64,000 nt of DNA from Phoronis australis. Lineage: Eukaryota > Phoronida > Phoronidae. How positions within the stretch are numbered: position 1 is the first letter of the stretch; each line of letters starts with the position of its first letter. The position numbers and the translations under genes are program-made. Shown here piece after piece: positions 47,464-62,400 of this stretch. Location: contig NMRA01000107.1 in NCBI GenBank assembly GCA_002633005.1, forward strand, positions 807,872-871,871, read 5' to 3'. The notes beneath the pieces are model-generated. The model was given only the letters and a program-made list of their open reading frames with translations, ran no database searches and was not told the DNA's origin.

Positions 47464-50400
47464 CTGAAAGTAAAATCAGGCACATGAGCAATACACATTG
47501 GGCAACACCCTGTACAAGAATTCGAATAACATGAGAAGAATCCTGCGTTGACACCCAAACTGGTCGAGATCGGGCAACTCCGCAGGTTTACGCACCACAG
47601 AATTTGCCGGTTCAAATCAAAGGCACCATGCTGTTGTGGTGAATGAAATGGTCCCAGCTGTTGATGATAGTGTTTTCTAGATAATGAGACCATCACGGAA
47701 AAATAGAACAAAGGTGACTTTGATTGAACGTTTCCTAGCTCCACGGACATGAGTGTGACATGTGAGCTCACCTAGCACCAGTGTGACATGTCCACACACA
47801 AGTTTCTTGCACAAACTGTTGCCACACCCGCGCTTGTCTTATATTCCGCAGGAAAATGAAAAGAGCCACAGCGTGCCAAACTACTGAGCTGTCACAACCA
47901 CCACAAACACAACTCCATACCATTCTTTATCGTACACAGGGAAAACAAACAGCAATATGTGACGATCTTTCACACTAAACAGAATGGAGAATCAATAGTG
48001 TTGTGACTGATTATCCTGATTCTACGCAGTATGTATCAGCCAATAAATGCTGGTAACTCAAGACTGCCTGATAGTGTTTGGCGGTGTTCGGAATTGACAG
48101 CTGATTGACTGGAGAGGCTAGTTTTTGATTTTTAATATGGAATTAGCAGCTTAAAGAGGCTTGGTACAAGATAAACAAAATAAATTGCAATATCGAAAGT
48201 GCTTCTCTGCCACTGAAACAGAATTCTTCCTGCTCACGGGGTATTTTTATGATTTGTTTGTAAAGATTTTAAAATTTCTGTTGATATCAAAGCATTGTCT
48301 TTTAGCTTCAAATTTCAAAAAACAATCCATCAACTACTTGCCACATTGTCATTTTTTCTCCCACAAGGCAAAGTACGTCTCCTTATTTGGTATGGCAAGA
48401 CAAAGACGTAGCACATTTCCCTGATGTGGAAAATGTGACCTTTGACCTCAAGCAACTTCAAGCAACTGATAAAAATCTTGGATTTTGCGATTTCTTGGAA
48501 ACTTCCTCACAGGGGAAAGTGAATTACTCGGTACAAGATATTGCATGATGGTACCTTCATCAGGAAATGCTAAAAAGATACTTTTGATGAGTTTTCGCGC
48601 TCCATGTCTCTTTAATAGCAATAATGGGTATTGTGACTTACTTCCAACTTACCTGCACAATGCGGATGAGAATATAATCAAGCATGAACCAGAAGATGAG
48701 ATGGAATATGAAGAAGCCGAGTGGACTGAGCCCAAACAGGAAGTAGATAGCCCATGAGGTGAGGGCACCTAACAGCATTACCTCGGAGACCGGTTCGAAG
48801 AACCGCAGCAGGGGCACCATGGCCACCCGTAGTTTGGTCCACCTACAGGGCAAGACAGACCAGACATAACATGATGACTGATATACAATAATGGTGGAAG
48901 ATAAAATGATCATCTAATTTATAAACAAATGAAAACAATTCACTATCAAGGTCACTGTGTTCTTAAGTTACTGTACAAGAAAGCAGCTGTGATGTAGTCT
49001 TAATAACTGCTGCACAACCACACTAAAACTGACAACCACAAAACACACCATGATACTGACCCACGCTACAAATTGAATAAATGACGCACATCAGTTTTAA
49101 AAAACCTGAAAAAATCTAGCATTCGTTGGATAACTTGATGAAAAATGAGGCAAAAGCCACGAATTGAAAGAACTGAGGAAAACATTTTGTGCAGAAACTT
49201 CCATCAATTTTTGATGGACTGCTTCAAACTTTAATAGTCCATAAGATCTAGGAGACAATGAAATGCAAATGTCAGTTGAAACACTGTCCTCACCTGGAAC
49301 ATCTATTTTGGAACGTAGATATGGAATAGTTTCCCGAATTCTGCCACGCTGTTTGACTTGAAATGACAACATGCCATCCCCTGAAGAGCAAAGAATTCAC
49401 CGATAATCGTATAAAGCAAGGTGGACAGATGAGTGGTGAAGTACAAGCAACAGCACATTGGCAACAGCACATTGGCAACAACACATTGGCAGACAAGTAC
49501 AGTACACAACAAAACAGAATAATGGAACAAATCTGCTCTTCCTGCATAATCATGAACGTAATGACATGCCATCACTCGTAGTGACTCAGCAGTTCAACTA
49601 CTCTATAAGTGCAATCTGTTGTCACTCAGTCATTGCGATGGAGAATTCCATTTGGGTCAGCCGTGATCAGAATCCTGCATCATTTAGTCTCATCATCTTT
49701 GGGGTCTTATGTCCAGTTATGCACAATGTATTGAGGTAAGATATCTTGTGTAGTGTTTTTATGTGACCATTCATAACCAGTGAGTGAAGTAGAGAAAACC
49801 ATTCAAAGAGCCCAAACAGTCGTAGGGTAAAAAAAAACAATGTCAATATGTGTCTAAACATTTAGGTAAATATGTAATGAGGCACAGTTTTACTATTCTG
49901 GGAGTATTGCCAGCAGGCAACACAACAGCACAATGAGCGGAGACAATCGGTCTCCCTCTTGCAAAACAGACTGAGGATTTCTCGTTGTGTGCATTTTTCT
50001 CATCATTACATGGAATGCAGTGCTTTTCTTATTAGCCTGGTGTAGTCTACTGGCAGATTTGACATACAATCGCAAAACACATCCTGCACGTCAAAAGGGT
50101 CAAGAAAGAGGAACTTTAAGTTTGTCTACGATAAATTAACTGAAATTGCAAGAATTGAGTTAGGGCTGATGTGATAAGAGCCGTAGCTCTTTAATGAGAC
50201 AAGGATGTTGTTAAAGGAGAATGCCACCCAAAAAACAACCTATTTTGTATCAATTTAGATCGAGTAGTTCTACTTGATAACGCCACATTCAGTTGCGTTA
50301 CCTGACACCTGACGACAGACGGAGGTGTTGAAATTATCCAATGATGTACACCGAGTTCATATAAAAGTGTGTTGTTTTATTTCGCTGTTGCGGATTTATT

Positions 50401-53400
50401 GGTATTTGGACACACCGTAGCCTACAAAGTTGGGCAGGCCAATTTACTAAGGTCCGTAGCAGGAGTTTGGGGTCTGTTCAGAGATAAATTCGAAGTATTC
50501 TTCGATCCGTGAAATATACAGAACATAGATCTGTGTTGTTTAGGCTTGTGATTTTTTGGGTTCTAAACACACAAAACGCTTGTTATCCTGGCCAGTGGCT
50601 CAGAACCCGATCAGGCCTGTCGCGGCCGCTGGTACAAACATAAACCAGCTTGAGTTGGAAACTAAACCTCCAGTCACGAAAAGACTATAATAGTGAGCCA
50701 AAGAAATAATGTTCACATAATTATCTATGCGAATTAGCCAGGAAACTGATTCCCCTAACATGTGACCATAGCATATAAAATCGAGTAATAATTGTTCACA
50801 ACAGCTTTTGTCAGCAAACACTGAATTAGCACGCGCTCACACAACTTCGGTGCCCAATCAATTACCTTTATTGCTGGCATCAAAAGCCGATAACGCAGTG
50901 TTTTATTCATTGCTGGCTTCTCAACATTTGCACTCACGAATACCGCGAAGCCGGCATTACAAATTGTATCTAATGAAACAGACTTTGTTTCAGTTTTATA
51001 TAAGCATTGGTTAGGATGAGAATAATTTATTTTGAAACAGAACGCAGAATAATCAGTAAACGTCTACATGACAACTCACCCGATGCCAATCCCGACTTAG
51101 TCAAGAGCTCATCCGACAAAGACTTCACGGGTCGGATCGTATAGGTTTCACAGGCAATCAGTTCGAACCGGAATACACTGATCAAGAAATACTAAAGAGG
51201 CACTGTGAACATGCACAGGCAACGGAACGTATGGGTAGCTCTTTGGTAAGCCGGAATTCGTCAGAAAAATCACTGTCGACGAAATATCGGCCACATACAC
51301 GGAGATGCTTCACGGCCTCATACTTGCTATTAACAGCGTACTTGTCATTCTTCACTACCGCGAGCCACTTCCTAAGCATTTTGGGCTCTCGAGAAAGTCG
51401 AAAAAAACGATTTACCCGCTTTCTTCGCAGCTTCATATTTCAGATAAGCGGGAACGATGCACTGCAATATAGCGGCATTTACTCAGAAAACGAATAACTG
51501 ACGTCACTGCGTTGTTTCTCACCTTCCTCACAGGTTAACGCGACACCTCTCGGCAAGGTGAGGTCGACCGTATAAGAGGCGATGTGGATATAGACCGATT
51601 ACGACGGTAAAAAAGACTAATTAAATCGGGTGACATTCTCCTTTAATGAGAATACCCCTACTGACTGTGGGGACGGTGATCACCTATCATGACAATGAGA
51701 ATAAGCAACTTGTTCCAGGATTCGATAAGACTTCAGATTTCAATGGCAACCTGGTAAAAAAACCCATGCATACACATCCAGGCACAGTTCCAGATTACTA
51801 TATGGAGTGAACACAAGGGAATAGGGATTATCAAAATTCGGAGGGGTCTGTTCATGGCTCATGCATGTGTCCTGATGACATACAGGTGTATACCTCTGTT
51901 TGGTACATGTAGGTCGGCCCGTATGGGATATTGGGTCTGAGAGGATAATTGGTAGGCACCAAAAACATTGGACTAGCTCAGAAGACCAAAGGGCTATCAC
52001 CGATGTTACAGCGAACATTTGCCAGTTTTAGATATCCCGGATTCTCATTTTTGACTCTAGCCAATCATACATCATGTGGGTGGGTCAGGACTTTCACAAG
52101 CCATGTTTCCTTGTTTTGGTAACTCCATTTCCCATTCACTGACCTGGGAATTTTGCCAGGTCGCAACTGGCAAGAGTTACTTTAACTGTCAAGCCCTGAT
52201 TACTAAAAATGACATGAAGGAGTCCCTCATTCATGGCATGGTGTTCTAATACCATTGGCCTTTCAGCTGGTGATTAGTGCAGTCAACAAACAGTCACTGC
52301 CATTAAACACCTGTCCAATTACAATTCAACAGGTAATAGGTGACCTATTACCTGTTGAATTGCAATTGGTGTAATGGCCTACAAACAGTCCATTTCTGAG
52401 GTTAAATTTACTCAAATTCAAAACGATTCTGAATGAGGACCCATGCTTGACATGTCAAATATGTATTGAGGTATGTAACAAAGTCGAACAGGCATAAACA
52501 TCAAACCAAACCATGTACTGACCAATGATAGCATTTTTCATCTGAATCGTAAATACTCATTATTGGTCTATTGGGTGAATACCTAACTTAAAAGTACATT
52601 ATCACAATTTTTAATTATCANAACAAATCTGCTCTTCCTGCATAATCATGAACGTAATGACATGCCATCACTCGTAGTGACTCAGCAGTTCAACTACTCT
52701 ATAAGTGCAATCTGTTGTCACTCAGTCATTGCAATGGAGAATTCCATTTGGGTCAGCCGTGATCAGAATCCTGCATCATTTAGTCTCATCATCTTTGGGG
52801 TCTTATGTCCAGTTATGCACAATGTATTGAGGTAAAATATCTTGTGCAGTGTTTTTATGTGACCATTCATAACCAGTGAGTGAAGTAGAGAAAACCATTC
52901 AAAGAGCCCAAACAGTCGTAGGGTAAAAAAAAACAATGTCAATATGTGTCTAAACATTTAGGTAAATATGTAATGAGGCACGGTTTCTTTATCCTGGGAG
53001 TATTGCCAGCAGGCAACACAACAGCACAATGAGCGGAGACAATCGGTATCCCTCTTGCAAAACAGACTGAGGCTTTCTCGTTGTGTGCATTTTTCTCATC
53101 ATTACATGGAATGCAGTGCTTTTCTTATTAGCCTGGTATAGCCTACTGGCAGATTTGACATACAATCGCAAAACACATCCTGCACATCTATAGGGTCAAG
53201 AAAGAGGAACTTTAAATTTGTCTACGATAAATTAACTGAAATTGCAAGAACTGAGTTAGGGCTGATGTGATAAGAGCCGTAGCTCTTTAATGAGACATGG
53301 ATGTTGTTAAAGGAGAATGCCACCCAAAAAACAACCTATTTTGTATCAATTTAGATCGAGTAGTTCTACTTGATAACGCCACGTTCGGTTGCGTTATCTG

Positions 53401-56400
53401 ACACCTGACGAGAGACGGAGGTGTTGAAATTATCCAATGATGTCATTCGTTTCACACGCAGTCTGTTCAGCAGTTCACAACACGGGTTACTGGTGTCAGC
53501 TTATCGCTTGAATTCAACGTTAACACCAATAAATCATCAAACTTCGATGTAAACCCCTTAAAAATACACAGAGTTCTTATAAAAACGTGTCGTTTTATTT
53601 CGCTGTTACGGATATTGGTATTTATACACACCGTAGCCTACAAAGTTGGGCAGGCCAATTTACTAAGGTCCGTAGCAGGAGTTTGGGGTCTGTTCAGAGA
53701 TAAATTCGCAGTATTCTTCGATCCGTGAAATATACAGAACATAGATCTGTGTTGTTTAGGCTTGTGATTTTTTGAGTTCTAAACACACAAAACGCTTGTT
53801 ATCCCGGCCAATGGCTCAGAACCCGATCAGGACCGTCGCACAGGCAACGGAACGTATGGGTAGCTCTTTGGTAAGCCGGAATTCGTCAGAAAAATCACTG
53901 TCAACGAAATGCCGGCTAGACACGAAGATGCATCATGGCCTCATACTTGCTATTAACAACATACTTGTCATTCACTACCGCGAGCCACTTCCTAAGCATT
54001 TTGGGCTCTCGAGAAAGTTGAAAAAACGATTTACCCGCTTTCTTCGCAGCTTCATATTTCAGATAAGCGGGAACGATGCACTGCAATATAGCGGCATTCA
54101 CTCTGAAAACGAATCACTGACGTCACTGCGTTGTTTCTCACCTTCCTCACAGGTTAACGCGACACCTCACGGCAAGGTGAGGTCGACGTATAAGAGGCGA
54201 TGTGGATATAGACCGATTACGACGGTAAAAAAGACTAATTAAATCGGGTGGCATTCTCCTTTAATGAGAATACCCCTACTGACTGTGGGGACGGTGATCA
54301 CCTATCATGACAATGAGAATAAGCAACCTGTTCCAGGGTTCGATAAGACTTCAGATTTCAATGGCAACCTGGTAAAAAAACCCATGCATACACATCCAGG
54401 CACAGTTCCAGATTACTATATGGAGTGAACACAAGGGAATAGGGAATATTAATCAAAATTCGGAGGGGTCTGTTCATGGCTCATGCATGTGTTCTGATGA
54501 CATGCAGGTGTATGCCTCTGTTTGGTACATGTAGGTCGGCCCGTGTGGGATATTGGGTCTGAGAGGTTAATTGGTAGGCACCANAAAAAACTAAAATTGC
54601 CACTAGGGGGCACACCGGTAGTCGGATCCGTCCGAAAGTTCGCACATGCCGTCCCATTCATGAATGGAACGTATGTGCCAAATTTCATGAACGTATGTCA
54701 AAGGGTTTTGGAGATAGAGCAGCGGACGCCGGACGGACGCCGCCCGGACGGACGGACGGACGGACAGAGATGACGGCATAATGCGTCCACATATAAATAT
54801 GTGGGCGCATAAAAATGACATGGGAGTCCCTCATTCATGGCATGGTGTTCTAATACCATTGGCCTTTCAGCTGGTGATTAGTGCAGTCAACAAACAGTCA
54901 CTGCCATTAAACACCTGTCCAATTACAATTCAATAGGTAATAGGTGACGTATTACCTGTTGAATTGCAATTGGTGTAATGGCCTACAAACAGTCCATTTC
55001 TGAGGTTAAATTTACTCAAATTCAAAACGATTCTGAATGAGGACCCATGCTTGACATGTCAAATATGTATTGAGGTATGTAACAAAGTCGAACAGGCATA
55101 AACATCAAACCAAACCATGTACTGACCAATGATAGCATTTTTCATCTGAATCGTAAATACTCATTATTGGTCTATTGAGTGAATACCTAACTTAAAAGTA
55201 CATTATCACAATTTTTAATTATCATAACAAATTGCATGTAAATTTGATCCTGTAAGTTTCATTAAAATCTATTAAAACTAATATTGGTTTTAGAGCACTT
55301 TTACTCAGCAATGCCTTTGACAATGGGAAATTCAGTTGTTAAACACATTGACAGTGAAGGCGTTAACTCTGCCATGTGATGTGTGTTGTGCCAGAGGACG
55401 TTGGAAAAAACACCTCATAAAGAAATGGGATCGGAAAAACGATCTTGCGGTTGTGCACGGTAGTTTCACGAAGACGACCAACGTCTTCAAAATCCATAGA
55501 AGTAGAGGTAGAAAGTCAGGAGCAAACTGGACAAAAATCGATTTTATTAAATGATTTGAAAATTGGGTTTTGCTTCGATATTTTTTAATTCGAAATGAAG
55601 AAAATTGACAGTTAGTGTATCTGCTGTAACCACAAGGTTAATGAGTACTCATGGTAATGTGATATCCACCTGTCTAGAAAAGCCTGGGCAAAGAAGAAAT
55701 CCTCAGCTAGATAGTTGGTGAAGGCCTCCAAGCCACCTGCTTCTTCGAGAACGTCCTTCCTCATCATGGACGACATACCTGTAGCACAGTTCAAACCACA
55801 CAGATTGGAAGCCAGGTAGATCTTTGCGTGGTGCGTGCCAAAGTACACCTGAAAGGGTAGGTGATGGGAGACATGAGCATCCTCACTAATAATCCACTAA
55901 AGTATGAGATGCAGTCAAAAACAGATTGCAAATGACAAATGGCAATGTAATTTAGTCACGTATAACTGCAAAAGTCACTGAAAGTGGAATAAGTGGCACA
56001 CAACATTGTTATGCGGAAGCAGACGGTACTGTTTTCATTATTCTATGAAATAAAAGGAGCTCGCCTACTTTTGGTTGATTCTATTTTATTGAAAGCACCA
56101 AAGAAGTTATCCTATTTCAACCGAAATTTTTGCATAAATACCACTCGTTTTGATATTTTGTATTGTATTATAGGGTTGATACAACTTAACTCCACTTGTC
56201 ATATTCCGGCGATTTTCGTAAAAACAAGTCAGAATTGGCCAATCCAATCAGCGCCATCTTGAGGCTTAGAGACTAGGATGCTGGGTGATCAGCGAAAATA
56301 CAAACACAAACTTGAAGGTAACAGTGATAAAGAGAGAACCGTGTGTTAACATGGGTCATGCTGAAGTAATCGAGCACTACCTTTTTGGAGAACAAAGTAA

Positions 56401-59400
56401 TACTTACAGTTTCTAAAACCGATGCAAAGCCTTCCCTAGGACAAACGTAAGGCATCTGGTGGACGAGCCCGACGTCTTCCTTCATACAGGACACCATGTC
56501 TAACAGTGTGTCTGGCTTCACTAAAAAATGCACCGCAACATGCTTATAAGAATGAGGACCCTGTGTGCAGCATATTAACAACAACATTAACACTGAGTAT
56601 TCTGCTTTATCAAAAGTCAAAAGCATGTGCCCACTACAGGACAAAATTTTTTTGTCCCGTAATCAAAGTGCCCATATGCAATGGCCGATATTTCTACCAT
56701 CTCTTGTTGGAAGTTAATGATTGCTGGTATATTTGTAGAAAACATCTGGTACAATAATCGTACCGATTTTCAGCCGTATATGTAAAAATTGCAGCCTCTA
56801 TGAGCATTTGAATCTGAATTGAAAAAACAAAATTGCTGCCATCTTGGATCCGATCATGACGAAAAACGATAGGCTTCCAGTACTTCCAGGACTACAGGTT
56901 GTGTGTAAATTTCGTGCAAATCAAACGAAAAATGCAACCTGTAGAGTGCAAACAAACAAAAAAGTTGATGGCAAAGCAAAGGATGCAATGCATTGACAAA
57001 ATTGCACCACTGCCATCAAGTCTTGTTAAGAGCTTGACTGGCATGGCTTTAGAGGGAAAGGCAGTTTCCATGTTTTGTAAAACACATATAGTGTACAACA
57101 GCAGTAGTCATTTTTACATTTCGTGTAGATGAGAACTGAGATTCAGTACTTTTTTGAAAGTTGTGTCATTAATCTAGAGAGCAAATAACCCTCACATATA
57201 TATACAGCAGTTGGACTCAGCTGCAAAATAATCGCACAACTTGATGTTCCTTAACCGTGACAGCTAACGACCCATCTGAGGAGGAAATGATGGCCAATGG
57301 CCCACAATAAATGACAAGGAAATGATGGGACAATTATTTATAAGAGGTCAGGTTACACCAGCCATTCCAGCCACCATACAGTGAAGTTATCTTCAACTTT
57401 TAAATACCACCATGATGAGGTATGCAAATTCAGTTGAGGTCAGACATAATTAATTTACCTGTGTAATTCAGTTGGTTGACTTTTTCCAATGGAATAAAAC
57501 CAACGCAAAGCGTTGAAATGCACCAACGACTGCAGCACAAACAGTATGGTTTTTGGAGTATTTACATGTATCGGTATCATGTAATATATAAAATAAAATA
57601 AAAAGGCCACTTGGGGGTGTAATATAAGACAAATCCGCCTAAGGCGGATTGGTAGATAGTTAACTTATTTGCAAAATTCCATCAATGAACTGGATGGGTA
57701 TAGAGCTGAGCTAGTTGAATCAATTCCAAAATTGGCTTGTTACGATGTTCATACATGATAGGAACATGTGTGCAAAATTCCGCAAACATTCAATAAGTGG
57801 TTTTGTAACAACAAATAAAATGGGTATGATGGTGTAATTTGCCCACATATACAACCGGTCAATGACGAGCCAACAACCGGTTGGACAAAAACTTGTAACC
57901 TGTGCAGTATATGTATTGCATATAAATAAGGGCGATGAGTTAGGGAACTAAAACAAACACATTATGGGTTGCTGGTAAGGGTTTTAACAAGGCAATTCTT
58001 AAGATAATGAAAGAAATGCGAAAACATTCATCGTGAACAAGATCAAAATAATCCTAAAATCACACCCATTTTATGACCAACTTCTCACTATTGAAGAATG
58101 AGATTAAAAATCAAAGGCATGAAGCAGTACTTGCACTTAATAGGACATTTCAAATGTTTAGCCAGCGATGTTACGTAATTAACCAAAACCCATTGGGATT
58201 CAGAAACCACTGCTACTCCCACTTCATCTTCAGATTTTTTGATGAAAGAGCTGTCAACAGAAGCCACAGGCAATGTGTAAATGCGCTATTTTCTAATGTT
58301 AGATTCAGCCAATCCCAATAAAGCTGAAAGAGTTTTCTGGAATCGCTAGTGGTTTTGATATTCTTGTTGGCTACGGAAATCAAGTCCTGTCACAGTGAGG
58401 GATATTTAGAGACCAACTTCATGAGTTTAGGTTGGCTTAGTTTGATTTTTTTAGCATTTAAACACAGCAAGTCATTAGCAGGATGTCAACTTCGTCCGAT
58501 ATGATTTTTTACAAATGTACCTTTTAAGTAATTTCTAAGACTTGCATTAAAAGTGCATCAACAGAGGGAATAACTGCAAGATGCCAGCCCCCATCTGTCT
58601 ATTTAATGTCCATCCAAACCTGTTTGCACAACCATGGCATTGACAATGGTGCGAACCTTCATAAACCATGAGTCAGTCTTATCACATTCAATTATTACTA
58701 GGGTAACAGTAAATGTCCCAAACATCTGTCAACAGCAATGTTCTGAGTGCTAAACCAGTTATTAGCAAACTAAAACCTTGAGGGCTTCTTGTTCTCAGTG
58801 GGAGCATGTGGACAGTCATGAAAATACAAAATGTGTAAGATTTTTAACTGCCACACACTACATTTTTTAAAGAGACATAAGTATTTCTAGTGAAGAGGTT
58901 AGGGCTAGAGAATAGACAATGTTCACCACTGAAATTGAATTCCACAATACTGAAGGTGAACTTGGAATCAGTATTGTGGAGAACACTGAGTACAAGCAAA
59001 GCATGTGATCACACTAGTTTTACTGTGTCAAGGAATTCTGAAGATACAGAAGCAAACTTAAGAACATAAAATTGGCAATACCACCAACTACAGTCGTCAC
59101 ATCAGTCTATAAGTCATCACTTGCCAAATTTTGCAATGATCCTGAACAGATTTAGGATACAGACAGAGGAGGAACACAGATGACAAACCTAATGTGACAG
59201 TATACGCATTGAATATGTGGGCATTCAAAAATGATTGAGATCTATAGCATTTTGCCTGGTTCATTTATTTGTTCACGATTGCTGACCAGCAGAAATGAAT
59301 ACATGAACAAACACAATGATACGAGTTTAACACCGTGTTTCATTGATCTGACTTATGAAATTCTCCCCGAGCATTTCAGCCTTTTCTCACTACCACGAGC

Positions 59401-62400
59401 TCTTCATTCCATAATTATCTTCAATTTTCCGAGACCAAGTGACATCAATGTAGCACTATTTTGTATCAATAAATATTTAAACTTATTACAACTTACTCTT
59501 TATCCCACTGTCAGAGATAACAACCAGGGGATACTTGGCTGAATAGTAACCCAGAATCATATTATTGATCTTGGGGTTGACTCCTATATTTTTACCACCT
59601 GTGAAAACAAAAGGAGATACATAAAGAGTGGACTAAGACAAACACCAGAGAACATGTATGAAAAAACAGATGATAATAAGGGTAGTGATTGTTTTATGTA
59701 ACAATGAAATGCAAAGTTTATTTTAACTGGCAAGATATTTTCACTGCATTAACCATGGAGGGGGGGATCAGAATTGTAGCAGTTGTCAAATTGCCAACCT
59801 GACTCACTCCTAGTTTCAGATGAGTGGTGAACAGGCTGGAAGTAGTTGTAGTTCCAGGGTTAAAATGCCAATGCTTCACAGCTGTCCATGAAGGGGTCAA
59901 TATTCCCACCACTCAATTATCACAATCAAAGTTAACACTCATTGCAATTGGTATTACATAATGGCCACTCACTGTCTACACTGAATCCATTAATGCATTG
60001 TTAAACAAGGACATTCCCTTCACTGAGAGTATGTGTCCTCTGATTAGTAAAACACTCAACAAAGTGTAACAAAAAATGTAAGGGAAGCCTCAAGGTAGCA
60101 CCTCTCTGGTGTATCAACATGCCAGCTAAATAGACTCTAGCATTTTGTGTTACTACCAGAAGAGTCAGGGGGAATGAAAGCATTTGAAATTTGCTAATAT
60201 GTGAACAAGACACCAATACTACGTAGCACTGTGTAGCACCAGGATGGAGGATATGTACGGTTTCCTCTTTGACTGAAGGGACACTCAAGTCAGGCAAGGG
60301 GTTCAAAAAGCATCACATCACAAATTGAGGCTGCAACACCCAATCATATTATGATGTAAACAAACGTAATTTATTTGATTAACATTGGCTTCATAAAACT
60401 TACCTAAATATAATGTTGCATCTACATTTGGGTATCTGCCCATAAGGCTATGCACAACCATTATGGCGGGGTCAGATTCCTCACGGATACAGAATAATAG
60501 CTCATACTGGAAAACAAATTTTCAAGAAATAAGCTGCCTTGAATAATCCTTACTGAGCATGGCAAATCATCACCTATTGAGCACATAATATGGCAGACAA
60601 GTGAATATTTGTTTTGTCAATTTTTTCTATAAAAGGATTTACATTAAGAAAATTTGAGTACGTGAAAGCTTAGTCTGAACTATGTAGATGTCACATAACA
60701 ATATTGATACAGTAACGCTCCCAGTATTTACCACATGACAACCAGCCTTTGAAAAAACATAACAGAAAAATGACAATTTTGGCAACCACTTTTGGGCAAT
60801 AGTCGGATATAGTGTGCCCACATTTTGAGAACGAATTTCATGGCCACTATTAAAAAAATTGATTCTTAAAAGGCCAGCTCATTATATCCGACTATTAACA
60901 TTACTCACCCTTAGTGTAAAATAAGTGGAAAATTACCTATTACATTATTTAAGCTCAAAAGAAGTGAACACTTTTCAAACTTGACCCTCATTATTCAAGC
61001 TTTGCCAATGTTATTCAAGCTTCTAGAATTAGAATCTACTCAATTCAAGGTTCCATGTAATCTCTCAACCAATGTGACAGATGTCTTAATTTTAGCAGTG
61101 CACTTATGTGTACTGCAGAGCAACATGGCCACCTGCAAACAGTTTGTGAGATATGTTTAGTTCACTTACTAGTGGGTCTGTTTGGTAATGACCTTTACTA
61201 ATGGTAGTCACCTTCAATTATATAATGGACCAGGACCAACCATCCAAGCATGCATAGCAACTGGTTACCAAGAGGCAATGCTTTTCAAGCTATGAACTTA
61301 ATGTTGAACAAGAGCACCGCAAACTGTTGAATATGTCAAACTCGTCCAAAAATGATTAGGCCTCCCCACTTCCTATTGAAAACCTATTTGCAAAAATGTC
61401 CTGAAAACCCTCCAATAAAGGCAAACACAAGAAAAAAGGATTGTCACTGCAAAGCACTGAGGTATTCGAATTTGCAATATTCATATAGGAATTCATGCGC
61501 CAAAAGATCCTGCCAAAGGGTTGAAGAGATACGACTGTAGATACAAAAACAAAGCTACTGGGGGGTGTCACAGTAGTCTGACTAGTCCAAAAACTAAAGC
61601 TTGCCATGCTGTAGTTAGAAGGAAAACATCTGCAATTCTCTGAAACATCCTTTGCCGCTGTTGGCGTATAAAGGGGCTGATGCTAAAAACACACTCGAAG
61701 ATAATAAAACAGTTGCTAGGTGGCGTACAAGGTACAATACACTGGATCTGTCCAAAAGTAAAGGGTGTTGTTATCTCTTTAACTGAAACCTACTGACAAA
61801 TTTGATGAAATTGTGTCAAGGAGCTCTAGTGATACAAAGGAAAATTTAAAAAATAAATTTCCACTAGGCGACACAGTTACAGCCTATCTGCCAAAGTTCA
61901 TGAAAATTCATTGAGGATCTTTTAAAATACAGAGGTAAACGTAAAAGACTAAAATTGACACTACGGGGCACACTAGTAGTCCGACCCGTCCGAGTGTCGT
62001 CATCGTCCAATGTCAACTTCATATTAATATACTAGCTAAATTTAATATAGAGCCTGCAGAGCGTTTACGAGATACAGCCATGGGCACAAAATCAAACAAA
62101 ACTGCCACTAGGAAGACCCACAGTAGTTGAAGTCGTCAGAAAATCATCGTTAGCTGCCCGCTTTACAGTAAGAACATACATGACAATTTTCACAATCATC
62201 CTTCGGGTGGTTTGGTTGATAGAAGGGTAGACAGCAAAAAACTAGATAACAGTAAAAATGGCCACTAGGTGGCGCAAAATACATCAAATCCATGCGGAAG
62301 GATAGCGTCATCTCATTAGCAGCTGCCTATGTGTCAAGTTTCAGGAAAATACGCTAAGCACCTTGAAAGATACAGAGGTAAACCTAAAAAAATTAAGTTG

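Larger units (their letters stand above)
49526..52620 (+). repeat. Direct duplicate block 2, copy A
   Basis: A 3.1-kb block inside a UGCG intron that ends exactly at the N at 52621. Matches 52622-55224 apart from a few large indels and one replaced segment. Contains Kolobok-like copy A. Confidence 0.9.
52622..55224 (+). repeat. Direct duplicate block 2, copy B (contains N at 54584)
   Basis: Starts right after the N at 52621, contains a second N at 54584, and continues past the point where copy A stops. After 54584 it shows a repeat-family segment (to about 54826) where copy A has unrelated sequence of similar length. Confidence 0.9.

Noticed and set aside
53772-54242. 156-codon plus ORF in duplicate block 2
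   Set aside because: Antisense to the THAP-like remnant of the transposon; the THAP reading on the minus strand explains the open frame.
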